Shown here: positions 1 through 7,866 of the stretch, in pieces | How the letters are laid out: the number at the start of each line of letters is the position of its first letter | Numbering within the stretch: the stretch's first letter is position 1 | Assembly: GCA_030625775.1 (NCBI GenBank) | Contig: DAOUQC010000052.1 | Coordinates: forward strand, 1 to 36,429 | Source: Verrucomicrobiota bacterium | GTDB taxonomy: Bacteria; Verrucomicrobiota; Verrucomicrobiia; Verrucomicrobiales; DEV007 | Direction: 5' to 3' | Length of the DNA stretch: 36,429 nt | The notes under the pieces: generated by a model | Database searches by the model: none | Told to the model about the DNA's origin: nothing | Seen by the model: the letters and a program-made list of their open reading frames with translations, nothing else | Position numbers and translations under genes: made by a program

Positions 1-264
1 ACTTACAAAGGGAAAAACGGCAGCAAGGGCCGCACTTTCACCACTACCTACGGTGCCTCCGACGACATCCTCAATCCCGGCTATCGTCGCCTCCTCATCA
101 ACGCTTGTTTCTGGGCAATCAGCTTGGATGATGAGATCAAACCTGATGCCGATATCACTTTTGTCGGCCCCTACCACCCAACCTGGCTGAACGGTGCGGA
201 TCCTGGTTTTGGGAAACCTGAAGCGCTCAGCTCCTGGGACTCGAGAATCGGTGTGATTAAATAA
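1..264 (+). CDS. ThuA-like domain protein, C-terminal fragment
   Basis: An open frame runs from the left edge to a TAA at 262-264 and encodes the last 87 residues of a protein that starts outside the window. The text resembles the end of the ThuA-like (trehalose-utilisation, glutamine-amidotransferase-fold) domain common in Verrucomicrobiota and Planctomycetota. It has a 'TTYGASDD' segment, then 'RRLLINACFWAI' followed by an acidic stretch and 'DITFVGPYHPTW', which corresponds to the usual last helix and tail. ThuA-like proteins are often secreted and sit in sugar-catabolism loci, but the catalytic role of most members is unknown. The gene is cut by the window edge, so signal peptide and fused domains cannot be judged. 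The family call is by motif resemblance. Confidence 0.7.
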   Translation, partial: TYKGKNGSKGRTFTTTYGASDDILNPGYRRLLINACFWAISLDDEIKPDADITFVGPYHPTWLNGADPGFGKPEALSSWDSRIGVIK

Positions 265-306
265 AACACCTCCCATGCCCTCACTTCCCAGGATAGATTG
301 CTACTT

Positions 307-337
307 GAATATTTTTAAAAATAGTAAATAAATATTC
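307..337. repeat. AT-rich inverted repeat upstream of the DUF2927-like gene
   Basis: GAATATTT at 307-314 is matched by its exact complement AAATATTC at 330-337, with 15 bases between. A second, nested perfect palindrome ATTTTTAAAAAT occupies 311-322. The element lies 20 bases before the ATG at 357 in an otherwise gene-free 92-bp gap, where an operator or a weak terminator of the preceding gene would be expected. A TATACT box at 351-356 directly abuts the start codon. The function is unproven. Confidence 0.35.
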
Positions 338-356
338 ACTGGAATACAGCTATACT

Positions 357-1124
357 ATGAGCAGGGCCTTGAACATTTTTTTTGTCCTGGGCTTGATTTT
401 ATTAATCGGCTTGGAGATTCACCCACAATGGCGCAAGACCCGGCATCAGGAGAATTTGCAACTCCCATTGAACAGTCGATATTCTGACAAAACAGTCGAT
501 ACTTTTCTGAACCACAGTTTTGGCACAGCCAATGGCGAAAGCGGGCGAGTGGTTCGCAAATGGAATCAGGATATCCGGATCAAAATTCATGGAGAACCTG
601 ACGCTGATGACAAGAAATTTCTGCAAGCCAACATCAGACAGCTTACTCCACTGCTCAATTCCACAAAAATTTCCATTATTGATGAGGGGCAAGAGGGTGC
701 AAACATGCATATCCATTTCATTCCCCGTTCACAGTTCTCCGCAGTGGCCCCCCAATACAAACCCTACCGCCGCAGCCCTTCGGGTTTTTGGTGGGGCTTT
801 TGGAACAATGACAGTGAGCTAACCCAAGCCACTCTCTTACTCGATCTCAACACCAATACGATTAATCGTCACAACCAACTCTTGCGACTGCTTATGGGAG
901 CGGTCGGGCTAATGAGCAATTTTATCGGAGACAAAGAAAGCGTATATGCAAGTGCAACACTCACTGCTTTTTCGTCACTAGACCTTGACCGAATCCAGCT
1001 TTTGTACGAAACATCTGTTTTGTGTGGAATGACAAAAGAACAAGCCCAGAACCAAATACAGCAGGCAAGCACACTCACTCCGGCCAATACAATTGAAGGA
1101 GGAATACATGAAAAAATCCGCTAA
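357..1124 (+). CDS. membrane-anchored DUF2927-like protein
   Basis: A 255-residue protein with one hydrophobic segment at residues 5-20, probably an uncleaved anchor or signal peptide that puts the rest in the periplasm. The body resembles DUF2927 proteins: a 'VVRKWNQDIRIKIHGE' strand near residue 65, an 'NMHIHF' strand near 115, and an 'LLYETSVLCGMTKEQA' motif near the end, like the usual 'LYdprL..GMt' signature. DUF2927 proteins have no established biochemical role. No Shine-Dalgarno is visible at the ATG. The 3' end overlaps the next gene by 17 bases, so the two are probably co-transcribed and translationally coupled. The family call is tentative and rests on pattern resemblance only. Confidence 0.55.
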   Translation: MSRALNIFFVLGLILLIGLEIHPQWRKTRHQENLQLPLNSRYSDKTVDTFLNHSFGTANGESGRVVRKWNQDIRIKIHGEPDADDKKFLQANIRQLTPLLNSTKISIIDEGQEGANMHIHFIPRSQFSAVAPQYKPYRRSPSGFWWGFWNNDSELTQATLLLDLNTNTINRHNQLLRLLMGAVGLMSNFIGDKESVYASATLTAFSSLDLDRIQLLYETSVLCGMTKEQAQNQIQQASTLTPANTIEGGIHEKIR

Positions 1125-2721
1125 TACCGGGCTTAACATAAGCGTTTTTGTTTGTGGTTCTGGAACGCTGGCTCTGGAAATCCTTGCCAGCCGATACATG
1201 GTGCCAAGCTTTGGCACCAGCATTTTCATCTGGGGAGCGGTGCTTTCGGTGACCTTATTTTATTTAGCTCTCGGTTATCGCTGGGGCGGAAAACTCACCA
1301 ACCGCATTAACCTGCTCTCAAGACGATTATCACTGCACATCCTCTATGCAAGTGCCTGGATTGGCCTTATTCCTGCCTTTGGGCCATCCCTCTTATTATT
1401 GGGCTTGGAATTGGGGGCTGTGGCGGGCCCCATATTTGTCGCCCTGTTTTTACTTGGACCACCACTAGTATTATTGTCAACTGCGGTGCCCTTGGCCATC
1501 GGCATCATCGATGCCAGGAAAAACGGGAAAGTGCGAGCATCACTGATCGCTGGCAACCTTTTTGCGCTCAGTACCGTGGGCTCTATTTTTGGAGCTTTAC
1601 TCACAGCCTACTACTTGCTTCCTTCTTTTGGAGTTGGCAGATCATTCTTCATCATATGCCTTGGCCTGATAGCTTTAGCTTTGCCGGGTTTTGCCAACAT
1701 GACTGTTCGGAAAACAGCCGTCTGTGTAGTTTTTTTTCTAAGCCTCACAAAACTCACTATCGAGCCACCTGAATTAAAAATGGGCCTGCAGTTTCTGGAT
1801 CGGCGCGCGACTCCCTATGGCCAAATTGATGTGCTGGCGGATCATCGCGACAATTCCCGCATCCTCTTGCTTGACGGAGCCAGTCAGAACCATGTAGGTG
1901 GCGTGCATTGGGATAAAAGCCGCTTCGAATACATTAATATTATTAACCGCAAGGCTGCCCTCCTGCTTCCCTCGAAACCGTCTAAAGAAACCTCTCTGCT
2001 GGGTTTTACTATCGAGAGTTCAGCGGATCAAGCCTCTTCCCGGGAACCCGCTAAAAGCGCCTTGATCCTCGGCCTGGGTGCAGGCACAATGGCCAAGAAC
2101 CTGAACAGGATAGGTTACCAAGTAGACTGTGTCGAAATTGACCAGAACGTATTGAGCATTGCCGAACAATTTTTTGCCTTTAATAAAAACAGCGATGCAA
2201 AGGTCCATATAAGCGATGCAAGGGCATTTCTGGTGAAAGCCCTACAGGAAGAAAAAAATCACTGGGATCTCATCATCCTTGATCTGGCTGGAGGAGGCAT
2301 ACATCCCGAACACGTTTACACACTGGAAGCCTATCAAGCAATACAGGCCCTGCTCAAACCTAAAGGTTTACTGATAGTGAATTTTGTCAGCTATGTAACC
2401 CCGCCTCATGACCAGGTTATCAAACATTCGGCAGCCACTCTGGCCAGAGTTTTCAGCGATATTCAAATCTACACCCTCTATCCTGATAAGGATGACCGTG
2501 GAGCAATGGGGCAAGCCCTTGTTTTTGCTTCATCATTTCCAATGGAGAAAAAATTCTTTAGTGCTGATGAATCCAAACACCACCTTGTTAATTTTGACCG
2601 CAATCTCCGCCCACTCAGTGATGACTGGAATCCAATGGGAAATTGGTCGGTGCATGCCAACGCCGAGTGGCACCAGAACATCGCCCAATGGTTAGGTTCC
2701 GGCGTATTAGTTCCTCACTAA
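1108..2721 (+). CDS. fused membrane protein / spermidine synthase-like protein
   Basis: The ATG at 1108 is chosen over an in-frame TTG at 1093 because AGGAGGA (1097-1103) lies just upstream; this gives 537 residues. The first ~220 residues form about seven or eight hydrophobic helices, opening with the 'ALEILASRYMVPSFGTS' segment typical of fused MFS/spermidine-synthase proteins. The C-terminal half has a Rossmann methyltransferase-like fold: SAM-type glycine loop 'LGLGAGTM' at about residue 322, acidic 'CVEID' at about 341, and 'HISDARAFL' at about 368. The aminopropyltransferase catalytic loop, usually D-S-x-D-P-x-G-P, reads 'DLAGGGIHP', so true spermidine synthesis is doubtful. It overlaps the upstream gene by 17 bases, and its stop overlaps the stop of the convergent gene by 4 bases. 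Confidence 0.8.
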   Translation: MKKSANTGLNISVFVCGSGTLALEILASRYMVPSFGTSIFIWGAVLSVTLFYLALGYRWGGKLTNRINLLSRRLSLHILYASAWIGLIPAFGPSLLLLGLELGAVAGPIFVALFLLGPPLVLLSTAVPLAIGIIDARKNGKVRASLIAGNLFALSTVGSIFGALLTAYYLLPSFGVGRSFFIICLGLIALALPGFANMTVRKTAVCVVFFLSLTKLTIEPPELKMGLQFLDRRATPYGQIDVLADHRDNSRILLLDGASQNHVGGVHWDKSRFEYINIINRKAALLLPSKPSKETSLLGFTIESSADQASSREPAKSALILGLGAGTMAKNLNRIGYQVDCVEIDQNVLSIAEQFFAFNKNSDAKVHISDARAFLVKALQEEKNHWDLIILDLAGGGIHPEHVYTLEAYQAIQALLKPKGLLIVNFVSYVTPPHDQVIKHSAATLARVFSDIQIYTLYPDKDDRGAMGQALVFASSFPMEKKFFSADESKHHLVNFDRNLRPLSDDWNPMGNWSVHANAEWHQNIAQWLGSGVLVPH

Positions 2722-4844
2722 TTTTCCCCTATTTCTTCAACCACCACCATCCAGGTCATTTTATTAACCGGGGGCAACTGGGCAGGGCTGACGATTTGTG
2801 CCAGGTTTGCATTAATCTGGTTTCCACTAACCGCCCCCGCTCCATCTGCAGTACCGGTTCTCAAATCCAAGGGATTGACGGTCGACCCATCATCTGCCAA
2901 GCTGGTCAGCTGCCCATCAAGTCTGATGTTACCGCCGGTAATCGATCCTGCTCCCGTACCAAAACGTTTATCAGAGGCAAAAATCGACAGCGGCGGGTAA
3001 TAAGGGGTACCCGCAGGTATACCGCTGCCATTGGGTATCGGGCCTGTCGTCTGGTTCAGATTACCCACGAGATACACCCGGTGATCCGTCACCACTGAAA
3101 AACCCCGCTCAAACCCCCTCAGTCCCACCAAACCTGTGTTGAAAGGATTGGCTGTCACCAGATCCTCTCCATCCCTGATCACCACACCCAACTCAATTGC
3201 CCTGCTGGGTATGCTGGGCAAGCTCACCCCGTTGCCAGCTGGATTCGACCAGATCGACAGGGAATGATTGGTGCGTAAGTCTGCCGCAGCAGTCGCTCCT
3301 GTAGTCACAAGATTAGCAAGAAAAGCGGGGAATCTATCCAACTTGACACTTAAAGAAGGATTTCCATTCAAGGTCAAATTTTCCCAATAAAATGGAATAA
3401 TGCTTGTTGCTCCGGTAGCTGTATCCACCCAGAAATCCCGATTGTAATTCTCCCAGTTTGCACCCGGCACAAAAGTAACCGAGGCATCACCTCCTGCCGG
3501 AGTTTTATAATGAAAAATAACCTCGATAGGTCGGTGTTCTTCACCAACAACGGCCGATGCCTTGCTAATCTCTATCTGCATGGCGCACTGACGGGCCCCC
3601 ATGGCATAATCATCCCAACCCGTGGATGAAAGCGCATTGGTTGATGGTGCAGTTCCCGCTCTACGGATAAATTGTGCTCCTTGACTGAGTGGCAAAATAG
3701 CCACCTTGCCAGATTCCCCGGCGGTAGAAGCCCCATAAAAATCAGAACCTGCTGTTTTCCAACGTGTTTCGCGTACCCCGAGAGCATCAAATCCATCAGC
3801 GATCGATACGCCTCCCAAACTGGTAGTGCCACCGATGTTAATTTTACGCCTGGCAGTAATCCCTTCCATATTCAGGTTGCCTCCGGTAACCACCTCCGAA
3901 CCGAATGCCCGTCCCGTAATCGTAGTGTTTTGCCAGGCACCTCCATTCGCATAGGTTCCCAGTTGCAACTTAGCTCCGGCAGACAATGCCAACTGAGCAG
4001 GAACCTCATAGATCGACAGGATGTAGTCTTTTGTTACCGTTGGAACCGCAGAAGAAGACGTTCCCGTATTGTTGGTCAAATTAACCCCCCTTCCAAAAGT
4101 TAATGAAAAAGCCCACCAATTACGTTTAGCGATGAAATTCTGCCCCTGTGCTGCATAGCCAAAGCGAATATTTGGATAAGGAATCAGGTTGTATAGAGGA
4201 TAGTTTGTAGCCGAAGCCCCCAGACCTGTAGTTGTTGAAGGGTAGATTTTGTCCTTGGAAATAATAGGGAACCCCTGATCTGTGGTATAGCTACCTGTAT
4301 AGGCCAGGGCCTGAGGTAATTTGCTACCCACGTCAGAGTCAGTCAACAGAGCAGTGTTCGCCGTAGTTCCCGGGCCGACAAAAGTCCCCCCTCCCGCAAT
4401 CACATTAACAAAATCCGATGGAACCAATCCACTGATATCACCAGTATTGGCATTAATAATACCACTGATGCCAAAGCTGGTGACAACTGCAGAATTGAGA
4501 GCCGTCCCGGCATTGGCATCTGCTATCGCCCGGGCAAAAATTTCCTCCCACCCATACTGCGAACTGCCATTGATTCCCGAGGCATCTCCAACCGAATTCG
4601 ATTTCATCGCTCCGATCGCCTTGTTAGGCGTAATCGCAACCAGAGCGCGCAATATAGCATCCTCTTTTTGTCGATAGTCCACTTTCAGCTGGTTACGAAC
4701 CTGGGATTCATGAGAGCGCACCGCTCCACGAAAGACATACATCAAACTAAGCAGAGCCGAAACTCCGAGCACCGCCACCATCGCGAGTGCCGCATAACCC
4801 CTGCTATGCTGTTTAAAAAATGCTGGCCTGACTTGTATTCTCAT
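2718..4844 (-). CDS. long PilX/GspK-like pseudopilin, module 1 (Verru_Chthon cassette A-like)
   Basis: A 708-residue protein with a short basic leader ending in Arg-Gly, then 'YAALAMVAVLGVSALLSLMYVF', a pilin-type hydrophobic helix without the usual Glu at +5, as in GspK/PilX minor pseudopilins. It is far longer than ordinary minor pilins. The remainder is rich in Gly, Ser, Thr and Asn and looks extracytoplasmic and beta-rich; no enzyme motif was found. It is the last gene of module 1. Its ATG overlaps the TGA of the PilW-like gene (ATGA at 4841-4844), indicating translational coupling. The protein at 10275-12392 is its paralogue, clearly alignable from start to the shared 'QIVSPAQLPP.N.MTW' end but much more diverged than the two smaller pilin-like partners. 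The Verru_Chthon cassette A family is my best recollected match. Confidence 0.72.
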   Translation of the reverse strand: MRIQVRPAFFKQHSRGYAALAMVAVLGVSALLSLMYVFRGAVRSHESQVRNQLKVDYRQKEDAILRALVAITPNKAIGAMKSNSVGDASGINGSSQYGWEEIFARAIADANAGTALNSAVVTSFGISGIINANTGDISGLVPSDFVNVIAGGGTFVGPGTTANTALLTDSDVGSKLPQALAYTGSYTTDQGFPIISKDKIYPSTTTGLGASATNYPLYNLIPYPNIRFGYAAQGQNFIAKRNWWAFSLTFGRGVNLTNNTGTSSSAVPTVTKDYILSIYEVPAQLALSAGAKLQLGTYANGGAWQNTTITGRAFGSEVVTGGNLNMEGITARRKINIGGTTSLGGVSIADGFDALGVRETRWKTAGSDFYGASTAGESGKVAILPLSQGAQFIRRAGTAPSTNALSSTGWDDYAMGARQCAMQIEISKASAVVGEEHRPIEVIFHYKTPAGGDASVTFVPGANWENYNRDFWVDTATGATSIIPFYWENLTLNGNPSLSVKLDRFPAFLANLVTTGATAAADLRTNHSLSIWSNPAGNGVSLPSIPSRAIELGVVIRDGEDLVTANPFNTGLVGLRGFERGFSVVTDHRVYLVGNLNQTTGPIPNGSGIPAGTPYYPPLSIFASDKRFGTGAGSITGGNIRLDGQLTSLADDGSTVNPLDLRTGTADGAGAVSGNQINANLAQIVSPAQLPPVNKMTWMVVVEEIGEN

Positions 4845-5428
4845 TCTCCTGTCCCTCCGTAAGTAACCTGCTCGCCATTCGGCCCGGTCATCGTTACCAG
4901 TAATATTCCGGTACTATCGGCAAAAGTCACAGCCGTCGGCTGTTGGGTGATCGTCCAATTCGGCGTTCCCGACCACGAACCATCATAATTGTAAAAATTA
5001 AGCCTAGCTACTCCACTGACCGTTTCAAAAGCTACGATCCCCTCATCAAAAGTGCCATTCGGATTACGGAAACGCAAGCGCACCGCTGTACCCCCGGTAT
5101 TGACCGCCCCCGTATCCGCTTTTGCGCTACTGGTCGAACTGTAGATCCTATAGGAATCCGCTTTACCGAAAATTCCCGTCAGCATATTATTCACCTGGGG
5201 CGCATCATCGCGTAAAAATGCATAGGAACCCAATACCCGCATGAAAATCACATGCGACTGCAACATCATCATCAAAGCTGCTGACAATACCATCAACATT
5301 GCCAGCACCATCGTCATCTCCACTAGAGTGAATCCTTTCTGTCTCCGCTTCACCCCGACAGTTCCCCTCTTTCCACCACGACTATTCATCGTTTGATCTT
5401 GATTTTCTCTTTGTTTCCACAACTTCAT
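4841..5428 (-). CDS. PilW/GspJ-like pseudopilin, module 1
   Basis: A 195-residue protein with a long basic leader of about 32 residues, then the canonical prepilin peptidase site and methylation signature G|FTLVEM with Glu at +5, followed by a Met-rich hydrophobic helix. It would be inserted by Sec, cleaved and N-methylated by a prepilin peptidase, and assembled with a type II secretion or type IV pilus-like machine; no assembly ATPase or peptidase gene is in this window. The ATG overlaps the stop of the PilV-like gene (5425-5428) and the stop overlaps the start of the long PilX-like gene, so three genes are coupled. Its paralogue at 12418-13005 differs at only about 10 of the last 155 residues. 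Order and N-termini match PilV-PilW-PilX or GspI-J-K. Confidence 0.82.
   Translation of the reverse strand: MKLWKQRENQDQTMNSRGGKRGTVGVKRRQKGFTLVEMTMVLAMLMVLSAALMMMLQSHVIFMRVLGSYAFLRDDAPQVNNMLTGIFGKADSYRIYSSTSSAKADTGAVNTGGTAVRLRFRNPNGTFDEGIVAFETVSGVARLNFYNYDGSWSGTPNWTITQQPTAVTFADSTGILLVTMTGPNGEQVTYGGTGE
4920..4999 (-). repeat. 80-bp exact repeat of 12497-12576
   Basis: Module 1 partner of the exact 80-bp repeat, inside the C-terminal part of the PilW-like gene. The two copies are direct repeats and could support recombination or gene conversion. Confidence 0.85.
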
Positions 5429-5919
5429 CTCACTCGTAGAACGGTTCTCGATTTAACATAATTTCTACCCGAAATTTTATAAGTCAGGTAGGACTGTAAT
5501 TGCCAAGCTTGTGCTGCCGTTGGATTTGTCGCTGCAGTGCCCGTTCCACCCGATGCTGGCAAGTTATTAGCCGACGGAACCCGGGTTCGGCGCAAAGAGC
5601 CTGTGATCGCTTTGCCTCCGGGCAATCGCCCTACGGTGACAGCGGTTGTTGCCACAGTTGGGAAGGCAGGAAAAGACGAACCTCCCATCATAAAACCACC
5701 TACTCCTTCAAAGGGGAGCCGTTTTCCCAAAGCTACTTCACGGCTCATGTAGGAATCGGTCAAACCCTGGGTTACTGTCCACCGCTGCACACTGGTCACA
5801 GTCAAGGCCGCTTTCAGCAACAGCAGGCTGACAATCAACATCGCCCCAAAACCTGCCGCAACCTCTATCAGCAGTGCACCCCGGTTCCGGGTTTTTTGCT
5901 TGCTGCTAGAGATATTCAT
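5425..5919 (-). CDS. PilV/GspI-like pseudopilin, module 1
   Basis: A 164-residue protein with leader 'KQKTRNRG' then 'ALLIEVAAGFGAM', a prepilin-type site with Gly at -1 and Glu at +5, and a hydrophobic helix to about residue 45. The C-terminal domain is short and contains a Gly/Thr-rich loop. It is the first of three overlapping pilin-like genes. A 93-bp gap separates it from the upstream secreted-protein gene, so it may share that gene's transcript. No Shine-Dalgarno is seen before the ATG at 5919. It is close to the protein at 13002-13496: about 14 differences over the last 146 residues, while the leader peptides are unrelated. Confidence 0.8.
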   Translation of the reverse strand: MNISSSKQKTRNRGALLIEVAAGFGAMLIVSLLLLKAALTVTSVQRWTVTQGLTDSYMSREVALGKRLPFEGVGGFMMGGSSFPAFPTVATTAVTVGRLPGGKAITGSLRRTRVPSANNLPASGGTGTAATNPTAAQAWQLQSYLTYKISGRNYVKSRTVLRVR

Positions 5920-6012
5920 AAGGTGGTGTTTTTTAAGGGTTCATTTTATTGGTCTGAGAGAGGTGGGGAGAAAAACACTGTATTCATTTCCTTAGCAGCC
6001 AAACCAATGAGA

Positions 6013-7503
6013 TTATTGCTGAGTTCCAATCTGTGCCCGGGTATTCACGCTTTGAGTCACGCTAAAGCTGATCGTTCCCAGGCTTTCATAAGCTCCACTA
6101 TTGAGCCAAGCCAAGCCTCCACTGAGAATTTCCAGGGTATATGTTCCGTTCCCCATGTAATTGATATGTTGCTGCAAGTCGATATCCCTGATCACAATCC
6201 CCTCAACAACAGTATTTTGGGCGATCCCATCAATATCAATCGGAAGTGTCAGCGAAGGCACTTTGGTGACCGCTAAAATAGGCAGACCTACCTGACCAAG
6301 GACCGGAGCTCCTTTATAAATCTGAACAAAGGTTTTCGCCCCGGGATACAAGTTTCTGTAGTTCACATAAATATTCCTAACCTTGTCAGTGAATGTCTGA
6401 CCATTTACCCATGCTCTCCATCCGCCCTGTCCATCCAGTTGAGTGAAAAACCCGTTCGCTACAGGCCAAACAACGATCGACGCTTTGCCTATGGTGCTTA
6501 TGGGAGACATCGTATCGGGGAAGGTCAACGCCTCGAAGCGCTCAATTCCCAACCTCTCCGCCTGTGACGAAAATCCAGTCAAAGCAGATAACCCTGTCCA
6601 GGAATAAGAGGCTGCCCCAAAACCCGGAGCCGTGGTATCACCTACATCCGCACCCAACACAGCGCTGCCACTGGCTATGAGGTAGGTGTCTCCTAGTGGA
6701 TAGGTGTATGTGTCCAAGTCGAAATGAGCACTGGCCCCAGCCCTTTGAACTGATACTTCACGAGCAGCACGCGGTGTCAATGGATCCAATGACAGGTGGC
6801 CGATAGCTGCCTGCACTGAATAGGCAATATCTGCACGGGTACGATAAAGAGGACTGGTAACGACTTGCCCAGCAACTGTTGCTGTTTGAGATCCTATCCA
6901 GGGATCTTGCGAAGTCACTGAAAATCCAGAATTAGGCATATAAGGACCGATCACTGTGCTATCGAGAAATTCCAGAGTGCCCCCAACATTGCCCCACAAT
7001 TCGAATTCAGCTCCAGATCCCTGAATTGGCAGGAGAGCTGTCGCTTCCCCCACATCCAAGGAGGATACGATGTCCATGCGAATCCCGGTATCCAAGTCTG
7101 TCTGACGAATAGTATTGTCGCCATCCGGTGCATAAACCGCCCCATCGGCCCCCCCCCTGATTTCATCATCCGCATTTGGATCCGAATCAACCGCCCCATT
7201 TGGCCCACCCCCTCCTTGACCGGGATTACTGGAGTCAACCCCATCCACATTATTGCCGTGCCCATTATTGGTATGGCCGACCGGCCGTGTGATCACCCAG
7301 CCAATCGTAGGCGTCACCCCCGGCTGATAGGCAATTTGATTCGTTGCCAACTCACCCGTGACTTCAGTAATTCCATTGCCTCCGCCATTGCCTCCGTTAT
7401 TACCATTGCCATTGCCCCCCGCATACGCAGCGGAAACATTCACTAAGCCGTATCCCACTGCAAACGCCGATCCCAGTATCAGTTTTGTTGTTGATCTCAT
7501 CAT
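6013..7503 (-). CDS. secreted beta-rich protein with Gly/Asn/Asp-rich linker, module 1
   Basis: A 496-residue exported protein of no known family. The start at 7503 has a purine-rich AGGAAAAGGA upstream and opens a Sec signal peptide ending near 'AAYA' (residue 28). Residues 29-45 are a Gly/Asn run. Residues 50-75 ('GELATNQIAYQPG...GWVITRP') match the C-terminal tail of the 218-residue protein at 15957-16613. Residues 79-115 form a second Gly/Asn/Asp-rich linker. From about residue 125 to the end it aligns with the 383-residue protein at 13600-14751, sharing 'FELW', 'YRTRAD', 'PRAAREV', 'DKVRNIYV', 'FVQIYKG/YVQIYKG' and a 'SFSVT' C-terminus. It sits directly upstream of the pseudopilin genes and may be a partner or cargo of their machine. 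Confidence 0.7.
   Translation of the reverse strand: MMRSTTKLILGSAFAVGYGLVNVSAAYAGGNGNGNNGGNGGGNGITEVTGELATNQIAYQPGVTPTIGWVITRPVGHTNNGHGNNVDGVDSSNPGQGGGGPNGAVDSDPNADDEIRGGADGAVYAPDGDNTIRQTDLDTGIRMDIVSSLDVGEATALLPIQGSGAEFELWGNVGGTLEFLDSTVIGPYMPNSGFSVTSQDPWIGSQTATVAGQVVTSPLYRTRADIAYSVQAAIGHLSLDPLTPRAAREVSVQRAGASAHFDLDTYTYPLGDTYLIASGSAVLGADVGDTTAPGFGAASYSWTGLSALTGFSSQAERLGIERFEALTFPDTMSPISTIGKASIVVWPVANGFFTQLDGQGGWRAWVNGQTFTDKVRNIYVNYRNLYPGAKTFVQIYKGAPVLGQVGLPILAVTKVPSLTLPIDIDGIAQNTVVEGIVIRDIDLQQHINYMGNGTYTLEILSGGLAWLNSGAYESLGTISFSVTQSVNTRAQIGTQQ
7204..7269 (-). other. segment encoding Gly/Asn/Asp/Ser-rich linker resembling the tail of the module 2 PilX-like protein
   Basis: This part of the module 1 secreted protein encodes NNGHGNNVDGVDSSNPG followed by a Gly run. 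It closely resembles the last 20 residues of the long PilX-like protein of module 2, encoded at 10278-10337 (NNGHGNDPGGSDPSNPGGGG). Both have alternating Gly, Asn and Asp followed by a polyglycine stretch. Confidence 0.5.
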
Positions 7504-7530
7504 ATCTTTTTTTCCTTTTCCTAAGTATCG

Positions 7531-7565
7531 TCTGTCTTCCCTGCCTCGATCAAATTTTCTTAATG
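7531..7565 (-). promoter_or_regulatory. conserved leader element, copy 1
   Basis: Read on the minus strand this has the pattern A/T-rich tract, AAATTTGATCGAGG, then GGGAAGACAGA, beginning about 28 bases upstream of the ATG at 7503. Very similar segments lie at the same distance before the starts at 14751 and 16613. The element sits in the likely 5' untranslated region of all three secreted-protein genes of this family. Confidence 0.45.
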
Positions 7566-7770
7566 TGCCCCTTACCCTCTGGTCCTATACAATCCAAAAC
7601 CGCCTTGCCCAGCTTGCATGACTGAACAAAAGCGGTTGAGAGAAAAGTTTAGGGTATAAATTACAGCCATTGGGCGCATGGTTTTTTAAAAAAAAACTTT
7701 AAATTTTCTACTTGGTAGTCGTGGGAACTTATACCTTCAGTAAATCCAAGCTATCGAGCAGCTTTTTTAA

Positions 7771-7794
7771 TAACAAGTTTTTTTTCACTTTTTC
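7771..7794 (-). repeat. shared T-tract block, copy 1
   Basis: The + strand reads TAACAAG, then a run of Ts, then CAC and TTTTTC. It matches 16821-16845 almost base for base. It lies about 268 bases upstream of the secreted-protein start at 7503. Read on the minus strand it contains CTTGTTA, which could be part of a -35 box, but no consistent -10 follows in both copies. Confidence 0.4.
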
Positions 7795-7866
7795 GAGAAA
7801 ATTATTAAACTAAGTAAGAAAATCATCAACTATCGGCATTGATTCAATTTTAACCTCACTCAATTA

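Larger units (their letters stand above)
7504..7866. other. 363-bp AT-rich intergenic region with two conserved blocks
   Basis: No convincing gene is present. In the leftward direction it contains two blocks also found before the gene starting at 16613: a T-tract block at 7771-7794 and a leader element at 7531-7565. Around 7681-7705 there is a further run of Ts and As. The region follows the EF-hand gene and precedes the secreted-protein gene, so it probably carries a promoter or a long 5' leader. No rho-independent terminator hairpin was recognised. Confidence 0.5.

Noticed and set aside
1093-1107. Upstream TTG start for the spermidine-synthase-like protein
   Set aside because: The ATG at 1108 has an AGGAGGA just upstream; the TTG would place that sequence inside the gene.
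5500-6276. 258-codon rightward open frame
   Set aside because: Antisense to the PilV-like gene and the secreted beta-rich gene; the product is Cys/Arg/Ser-rich without domain sense, while the opposite strand has clear pilin and signal-peptide features.
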